Shown here piece after piece: positions 59,290 through 64,000 of a stretch of DNA of 64,000 nt. How positions within the stretch are numbered: the first letter of the stretch is position 1; each line of letters starts with the position of its first letter. The DNA lies in contig JBFWNR010000008.1 in NCBI GenBank assembly GCA_050250955.1, forward strand, positions 124,001 through 188,000, written 5' to 3'. Under the pieces are notes generated by a model. It was given only the letters and a program-made list of their open reading frames with translations, had not been told where the DNA came from and made no database searches. Source of the stretch: CAWAYR01 sp050250955 (lineage in GTDB: Bacteria > Acidobacteriota > Vicinamibacteria > Vicinamibacterales > UBA2999). Both the position numbers and the translations under genes were made by a program.

Positions 59290-60291
59290 TCAGCGCGCGG
59301 GACGATACCGCTGGGGAACGAGCCCCGGTCCGGGAGCCATCAGCAGCGTGCCGTCAGCCATGACCTCCATGCCGTGGTTCCCGGTCGACGGCACCCAGCC
59401 GTCGAGGCGCCCCGAGGCGATGTCCACTTTCAACAGCCAGCCGGGTGACAGATTGGGCTGGGCCCGGGGCTGCGTGGCCAGCCACAGCGCGGGGCCGTCG
59501 GCGCGCAGCCCGAACGTCTTGCCGAAGCCGGTCCACTCGCCCAGGAACCGGCCGGCCTGGTCGAAACGCTGGATGCGGCCGTTTTCGCGGTCGGCGACGT
59601 GCACCGTGCCGGCGTCGTCGATCTGAATCGAGTGCGGCAGGTTGAACTCGCCGGGTCCGGTCCCGGGCCGGCCCCACTGCCCCACCTTGACGCCGTCGGC
59701 CGTGTACTCGACGACGCGGGCATTGGCGTAGCCGTCGGCGACGAAGACGTGGCCGTTGGCGGCGAATGCCACGTCGGTGGTCCCGCAGAAGTCGTTGCGG
59801 CACGGAGAGGGCTGACCGCCGACGGCGATGTCCAGCAGCTGCCGGCCGTCGGCGGTGAATTTGCGCACGTGCGAGCTGGCGGCGTCCGTGGTCCAGACGT
59901 GTCCGGCCGCGTCGACGCGGATCGCATGTGGCATCACGAACAGCCCGCGGCCCCAGCCGCGCAGCACGCGCCCGTCGGGGCCGATGGCGAGAATCGGATC
60001 GGCGCGATCGCCGCGCTGCAGCAGGTAGATGGTGCCGTCCGGCGCCGCCGCGACCCACGACACCATGCCGAGCGCGACGTCGCGCGACGGCGGGGCAATC
60101 GACAGCGGCGCCGGCGCCTGCGGCAGCCGCGGCGCCGCGGCCACCAGGACGCGCAGGGCTCGCTCCGCCGCATCGGGCGGGCGTTGCGGTGGCGTGGTCT
60201 GGGCGGCCAGGACGACGGCCGCCAGCACTGCGCCTGCAGCCACCACCCCGCCAGCCGCCACCAGCCCGCCGACGATCGTCAGGCGTCGCAT
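59290..60291 (-). CDS. Exported NHL-repeat beta-propeller (PAL-like)
   Basis: A 333-residue exported protein (signal/anchor of about 30 residues). Repeated NHL blades are visible: MPHAIRVDAAGHVWTTDAAS, FAANGHVFVADGYANARVVE, LPHSIQIDDAGTVHVADREN and GRIQRFDQAGRFLGEW. The family includes peptidyl-alpha-hydroxyglycine amidating lyase-like proteins and structural propellers. A ligand cannot be assigned. It follows the amidase gene at a distance of 18 bases. Confidence 0.8.
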   Translation of the reverse strand: MRRLTIVGGLVAAGGVVAAGAVLAAVVLAAQTTPPQRPPDAAERALRVLVAAAPRLPQAPAPLSIAPPSRDVALGMVSWVAAAPDGTIYLLQRGDRADPILAIGPDGRVLRGWGRGLFVMPHAIRVDAAGHVWTTDAASSHVRKFTADGRQLLDIAVGGQPSPCRNDFCGTTDVAFAANGHVFVADGYANARVVEYTADGVKVGQWGRPGTGPGEFNLPHSIQIDDAGTVHVADRENGRIQRFDQAGRFLGEWTGFGKTFGLRADGPALWLATQPRAQPNLSPGWLLKVDIASGRLDGWVPSTGNHGMEVMADGTLLMAPGPGLVPQRYRPAR

Positions 60292-60309
60292 CGTCGTCCG
60301 TCGTGCCGC

Positions 60310-62037
60310 CTACGGCATGTCGGGCGGCGGCACCCGCTTGCGGCTGGCCTGCTCGAACGCATAGGCCAGGGCGATGAGGCGCGGCTCGCTGCACGCCGCA
60401 CCCGTGAACCCGATCCCGAAGGGCGCGGGCTTCGCCGCGAATCCCGCCGGCAATGCCGGCGTGGGCGCGTTGGGCACCATCCCGAACGGCACCGCGATGA
60501 TCGGATAGCCCGCCCGCGAGGTGAGGTTGGCGCCGCTGCTGCCGGGCGTGAGGATGGCGTCCAGTGTGTGCGCGGCCAGCACCGCGTCGATTCCCTGATC
60601 GCGGCTCAGGCGGCTGTCCTTGGCCATGTCGGCGTCGTTCCGTGCCTTGTCCCGTTCGACATCCATCTCGTCGGAGATGTCGAGGCGCGACTGCCCGAAG
60701 CGGATCGCGCCGGCCCGGGCGTGGGCGAGGTTCCACTGCCGCAGTGCGGTCAGCGACGCGACCGGCGCCGCCGCGCCGAGGCTGGCCAGCCAGGCGTTGA
60801 AGTCGCGCTTCATCCCGTATTTGAAGTTCACCGTGCAATTGGCGTCGCCGCCGCGGCCGTGCTCGGCGCCCTGGCAGTAGTCGAAGCGCAGGAAGTTGTC
60901 GGCCGGCGTGGCGGTGACGATGCTCGGCACGTCGGCGGGGTCGACCACCTCGGCGCCCTGCGCCTTCAGCAGCGCGATGGCGTCGGCCATCACGCGGGCC
61001 TGCTCGGGGTTCAGGCCGCCGCGCGGCGCCGACTCGCCCGGCAGGGTGATCGGCTCGATGTAGAACGCCCGCGGCACTCCGATCCGCGCCCCCTTCAGCG
61101 CCCCGGCATCGAGAAACGCGGTGTAGTCGCGATTGGGCGGCGGCGTGCAGGCGCTGGTGGCGGCATCGTGCGGGTCGGGCGCCGCGCCCTCGAGCACGCC
61201 CATCAGGATGGCCGCATCGCGCACGGTGCGGGCCATCGGTCCGGCGGTGTCGTGATCGGCGGTGATCGGGATGACGCCGTAGCGGCTGATGCGGCCGATG
61301 GTCGGGCGGATGCCAACCAGCATGTTGGCGTTGGCGGGGCTGATGATCGATCCACCGGTATCGGAGCCGACGTTGGCCGCCCAGAAGCTGGCCGCGGTGC
61401 CGGCGCCCGAACTCGAGCCGCCGGTGGACAGTACCGGCCGGCCGTCGAAGACGTCGTCGCGGGGATCGATCCGCGGATCGTAGGGGTTGTAGGCGAATCC
61501 GGCCACGCCGGTGTAGTTGGCCACCATCGCCGTCGGCGCGCCCGCGGTCCAATGCGCCAGTTCGGTGAGCACCGTCTTGGCGATGATGACGGCGCCGCCG
61601 TCGCGGAGCAGCGTCGTCAGCGTGGCGTCGTAGGGCGGGACGAGATCGCGGAACGCCAGCGCTCCGCCGGTGGTCCGGATGTCGGTGGTGTGGATGTTGT
61701 CCTTCAGCGCGATCGGGATGCCGTGCAGCGGCCCGCGCACCCGGCCGGCGGCGCGCTCGCGATCGCGGGCCTCGGCCTCCTCGAGCGCGCGGGGGTTGAC
61801 GGTGATGATCGCGTTCAGCCGATCCTCGTAGGTGGCGATGCGCTCGAGGTAGCGGGCGGTGATCTCGCGCGACGTGGTCCGGCCGCTCCGCATGGCGTCC
61901 TGCAGCGCGGCGATGTCGGTCTCGACGATCGACAGCGGCGCGGTCGCCGGCCCGCCGGGAGCCGGGGACGGCGACGGGCCGGCACAGGCGGCACCAGCCA
62001 GGACGAGAGGCAGCAGCAGGTGGCGTGTCGTCATCAC
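60310..62037 (-). CDS. Exported amidase (amidase signature family)
   Basis: A 575-residue enzyme with a lipoprotein-like leader (LLLPLVLAGAACAG). The Ser-cisSer-Lys triad is visible: Lys in GIPIALKDNIH, cis-Ser and Ser in STGGSSSGAGTAASFWAANV / GSDTGGSI. TLDAILTPGSSGANLTSRAG and GFTGAACSEPRLIALAYAFE close the fold. The amidase signature family hydrolyses amides; the substrate is open. Operon-like spacing with the NHL propeller. Confidence 0.9.
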   Translation of the reverse strand: MMTTRHLLLPLVLAGAACAGPSPSPAPGGPATAPLSIVETDIAALQDAMRSGRTTSREITARYLERIATYEDRLNAIITVNPRALEEAEARDRERAAGRVRGPLHGIPIALKDNIHTTDIRTTGGALAFRDLVPPYDATLTTLLRDGGAVIIAKTVLTELAHWTAGAPTAMVANYTGVAGFAYNPYDPRIDPRDDVFDGRPVLSTGGSSSGAGTAASFWAANVGSDTGGSIISPANANMLVGIRPTIGRISRYGVIPITADHDTAGPMARTVRDAAILMGVLEGAAPDPHDAATSACTPPPNRDYTAFLDAGALKGARIGVPRAFYIEPITLPGESAPRGGLNPEQARVMADAIALLKAQGAEVVDPADVPSIVTATPADNFLRFDYCQGAEHGRGGDANCTVNFKYGMKRDFNAWLASLGAAAPVASLTALRQWNLAHARAGAIRFGQSRLDISDEMDVERDKARNDADMAKDSRLSRDQGIDAVLAAHTLDAILTPGSSGANLTSRAGYPIIAVPFGMVPNAPTPALPAGFAAKPAPFGIGFTGAACSEPRLIALAYAFEQASRKRVPPPDMP

Positions 62038-62052
62038 GAATGGCTCCTTCGC

Positions 62053-62814
62053 TCAGTCGGCGTCGCGTCGGACGGCGTAGTCGTAGCGGGCGCTTTGAAT
62101 CACCTCGGCGCCGGGCATGCGCAGCGCCGACAGGACGCCGTGGCCGACGGTGTCGAGGCCGTAGGTGTTGCCGACCACTCGCGGCCATGGCCAGCCGGCG
62201 GCGTCGAGGTCGGCGTCGTTGGTGTGGCCGTAGACCACCGCCCGTTCGCCGCGGTAGTCCTCGGGGAACTGCGGGTGACCCCAGATGAGGGTGCGGGCCT
62301 GGTCGGCGAGCGCCCGGTTCGCCGGGTCGACGCCGGCGTGCGTGCAGAGGCAGTCGGCCGACTCGTGGTAGCGCTCGAGCCGCTGGAAGAACTGGCGATG
62401 CGCGTCGGGCATGGCGGCGAAGAAGGCATCGTAGGGCAGTTCGGCGCCGCCGCCGTAGAGATCGCCACCGGCATCGCGCGCGGCGCGCCGGATGGTCTGC
62501 TCGGCGGCCGGTGAGTAGCTGCGGATGGTGGTGTAGCCGTCCATGCCGAGCAGCCACGAGTGGGTCCGCGGATCGTGCATCGCCTTCAGCAGCCACTCTT
62601 CGTGGTTGCCGAGCAGGCACACGACCCGGGCGGCGGTGCCGGCGCGGAAGGCCAGGATGGCGTCGACGACGCCGCGGCTGTCGTCGCCGCGATCGATGTA
62701 GTCGCCGAGGAACACCACCGTATCGCCGCCGGCCAGTCGCGGCGCGATGCGGCCGAGCACGTCGTCGAGCGGCTCCCTCCAGCCGTGGATGTCGCCGATC
62801 GCGTAGGTGGCCAT
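62053..62814 (-). CDS. PPP-family metallophosphoesterase
   Basis: A 253-residue phosphatase. GDIHGW, GDYIDRGDD, LLGNHEEW, CTHAGVD and YGHT are the five PPP/bis-ApppA hydrolase-type motifs with Asp, His and Asn metal ligands. Substrates may be phosphoproteins, ApnA or nucleotides. No leader, so cytoplasmic. Followed on the same strand by the amidase after 16 bases, so the three genes 62814-59290 may be one transcript. Confidence 0.9.
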   Translation of the reverse strand: MATYAIGDIHGWREPLDDVLGRIAPRLAGGDTVVFLGDYIDRGDDSRGVVDAILAFRAGTAARVVCLLGNHEEWLLKAMHDPRTHSWLLGMDGYTTIRSYSPAAEQTIRRAARDAGGDLYGGGAELPYDAFFAAMPDAHRQFFQRLERYHESADCLCTHAGVDPANRALADQARTLIWGHPQFPEDYRGERAVVYGHTNDADLDAAGWPWPRVVGNTYGLDTVGHGVLSALRMPGAEVIQSARYDYAVRRDAD

Positions 62815-62898
62815 CGCCGGTGGCGGTGATGGTATCGCACGGCGCGCGGCTATAGTGATCGGGCCGCACCGCCCGCGGCGTCACCATCGGGAGTCGTC

Positions 62899-63798
62899 AT
62901 GCGTCGCGTCCTCGTTGCCGCCCTCGCCATCGCCGTTCTCGCCGTCCAGCCGGCCGGGAGCCAGCCGCGCGGATTGAAGGTGCACATCTCGGTGGACATG
63001 GAGGGCGTCGCCGGCGTCGTCACCGGCGATCAGCTCGGCCCGAACGGTTTCGAGTACGGCCGCTTCCGTGAGTTCATGACCCGCGAGGCGCTGGCGGCGG
63101 TCACCGCGGCGAAGGCGGCCGGGGCCACCGAGATCGTCGTCGCCGACGCCCACGGCAACGGCGAAAACCTCCTCATCGAGCAATTTCCGCCCGACGTCCG
63201 CATCGTGCGCTCGTGGCCGCGCCCGCTGTCGATGATGGGCGGCCTGGATCGCAGCTTCGACGCGGCGATCTTCATCGGCTATCACGCCTCGACCACCAAT
63301 CCGGCCGGGGTGCGCGCCCACACCTTCTCGAGCGCGACGCTGACGCGGGTGGCGCTGAACGGCGTCGACATGACCGAGGGGTCGTGGAACGCGGCCATCG
63401 CCGGCCACTTCGACGTGCCGGTGGTGATGATCTCCGGCGACGACGCCGCGATCACCGAGGTGCGTCGGGTGGTCGGCGACCTCGAGGGCGCCGAGACCAA
63501 GAAAGCGCTCGGCTTCCACGCCGCGGTCACGGTGACGCCGGCGGCGGCGCAGGCCGACATCGCCGCCAAGGTCACGGCGGCGCTGGCCCGGCGGGCCGGC
63601 TTCCGCCCCTACAAGCCGCAGGGGCAGATCGTCGTCGACCTCACCTTCAAGCACTACATGCCGGCCGAGGTGCTGGCCTATCTGCCGCTGTTCGAACGGA
63701 CCAGCGCCCACTCGGTGCGGTTCCGGGCGAAGGACATGGTCGAGGCGTCGGCGATCATGGAGTTCGTCGGCGAGTACCGCCCCGACCTGACCCCCTGA
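62899..63798 (+). CDS. Exported M55-family D-aminopeptidase (DppA-like)
   Basis: A 299-residue exported peptidase (signal peptide LVAALAIAVLAVQPAGS). The M55 zinc ligands appear in SVDMEGVAG, VADAHGNGEN and GYHASTTNPAG; HTFSSATL and GDDAAITEV complete the core. DppA-type enzymes cleave D-Ala-containing dipeptides, linking it to peptidoglycan turnover. Divergent from the phosphatase; a perfect palindromic repeat follows the stop by 18 bases. Confidence 0.88.
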   Translation: MRRVLVAALAIAVLAVQPAGSQPRGLKVHISVDMEGVAGVVTGDQLGPNGFEYGRFREFMTREALAAVTAAKAAGATEIVVADAHGNGENLLIEQFPPDVRIVRSWPRPLSMMGGLDRSFDAAIFIGYHASTTNPAGVRAHTFSSATLTRVALNGVDMTEGSWNAAIAGHFDVPVVMISGDDAAITEVRRVVGDLEGAETKKALGFHAAVTVTPAAAQADIAAKVTAALARRAGFRPYKPQGQIVVDLTFKHYMPAEVLAYLPLFERTSAHSVRFRAKDMVEASAIMEFVGEYRPDLTP

Positions 63799-63816
63799 AT
63801 CTGTAATCCGGTCAGT

Positions 63817-63856
63817 CGGTGCCTGGCACCGCGGTGCACCGCGGTGCCAGGCACCG
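63817..63856. repeat. Perfect 40-bp palindrome of the GGTGCC(A/T)GGCACC family
   Basis: The whole 40 bp equals its own reverse complement: a T-centred 13-mer (63818-63830), CGC-GGTGCACC-GCG spacing with GTGCAC at the dyad, and an A-centred 13-mer (63843-63855). It lies between the convergent ends of the M55 and PilT-like genes, so it could form a hairpin in both transcripts. Confidence 0.92.
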
Positions 63857-63865
63857 CAGACGACT

Positions 63866-64000
63866 TCAGACGATTTCGTCGGGATGGACGGCGCGCGTCA
63901 GCGCGTCGGTACGCTCGACGAGGCCGTCGCGCACCAGGCGGTTCAGCGAGTCCTCCAGGGTGAAGGAGCCTGCCTTGCGGGTGAGCGTGATTTCCTGGTG
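63866..64000 (-). CDS. C-terminal fragment of a PilT-like type IV pilus ATPase (partial, cut by the window edge)
   Basis: The last 44 codons of a minus-strand gene. ITLTRKAGSFTLEDSLNRLV followed by RDGLVERTDALTRAVHPDEI resembles the C-terminal helix pair of PilT/PilU retraction ATPases. The nucleotide-binding part lies outside the window, so the call rests on the tail alone. Confidence 0.6.
   Translation of the reverse strand, partial: HQEITLTRKAGSFTLEDSLNRLVRDGLVERTDALTRAVHPDEIV

Noticed and set aside
59354..62887. Minus-strand open frame of about 1177 codons
   Set aside because: Arg/Pro-rich translation offset from the real phosphatase, amidase and NHL genes; no domain continuity.

Overview
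This is a chromosomal window from a very GC-rich bacterium. The best guess is an acidobacterium of the Vicinamibacteria type. The evidence is three orphan ~800-residue MacB/FtsX-type permeases (ADOP family), a winged-helix/TolB-like/TPR regulator, many secreted single-gene hydrolases, and third codon positions that are almost all G or C. This is inference from gene content; there is no rRNA or tRNA in the window to confirm it. I found no tRNA, rRNA, CRISPR array, transposase or integrase.

Layout. 0-8 kb: an M23 peptidase, an aquaporin-like channel, a GMC oxidoreductase, a double VOC protein, a DM13-like protein, an HbpS-cupin fusion and an SMP-30 protein, mostly translationally coupled. 8-13.2 kb: two ADOP permeases in tandem, separated by palindromic repeats. 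13.2-22 kb: an HU protein, an OlsF-like double acyltransferase, a dienelactone hydrolase, an M20 amidohydrolase, a methyltransferase-like protein, a DUF3303 protein, a VapBC-type toxin-antitoxin pair, and a secreted protein with a decayed SGNH domain.

22.3-34.2 kb: a compositionally different defence island (lower GC, mixed third positions). Five overlapping or tightly packed plus-strand genes run: unknown, unknown, NERD-nuclease/UvrD-type helicase, DrmA, DrmB. They converge on a minus-strand pair, a C5-cytosine DNA methyltransferase and a Vsr mismatch endonuclease. DrmA+DrmB plus a C5 methyltransferase is the signature of class 2 DISARM, but DrmC (phospholipase D) is absent, no intact DrmE is recognisable, and a NERD helicase and Vsr are present. 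This is the most interesting system here: a non-canonical DISARM-like locus.

34.3-48.2 kb: an isoaspartyl/glycosyl-asparaginase, NTF2-like proteins, a YhbY RNA-binding protein, an AmpG-like permease with a sugar-phosphate isomerase-like protein, a third ADOP permease, a caspase-fold (C25/CHAT-like) peptidase, a DedA/ATP-grasp fusion, and an NRDE/DoxX/YHS operon. 48.2-64 kb: a GH63-type glucosidase, two ECF sigma factors (one with a zinc anti-sigma factor), a CadC-like TPR regulator, two SDRs, a four-gene ferric-reductase/Rieske operon, a DUF4389 protein, an NHL propeller, an amidase, a PPP phosphatase, an M55 peptidase, and the C-terminal end of a PilT-like ATPase at the edge.

Two dispersed repeat families lie between genes. 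One is built on the near-palindrome GGTGCC(A/T)GGCACC, usually paired 25 bp apart to give a 40-bp palindrome. The other is a GTAG-footed hairpin that looks like a REP/BIME. Both repeatedly supply the last codons or stop codons of neighbouring genes.
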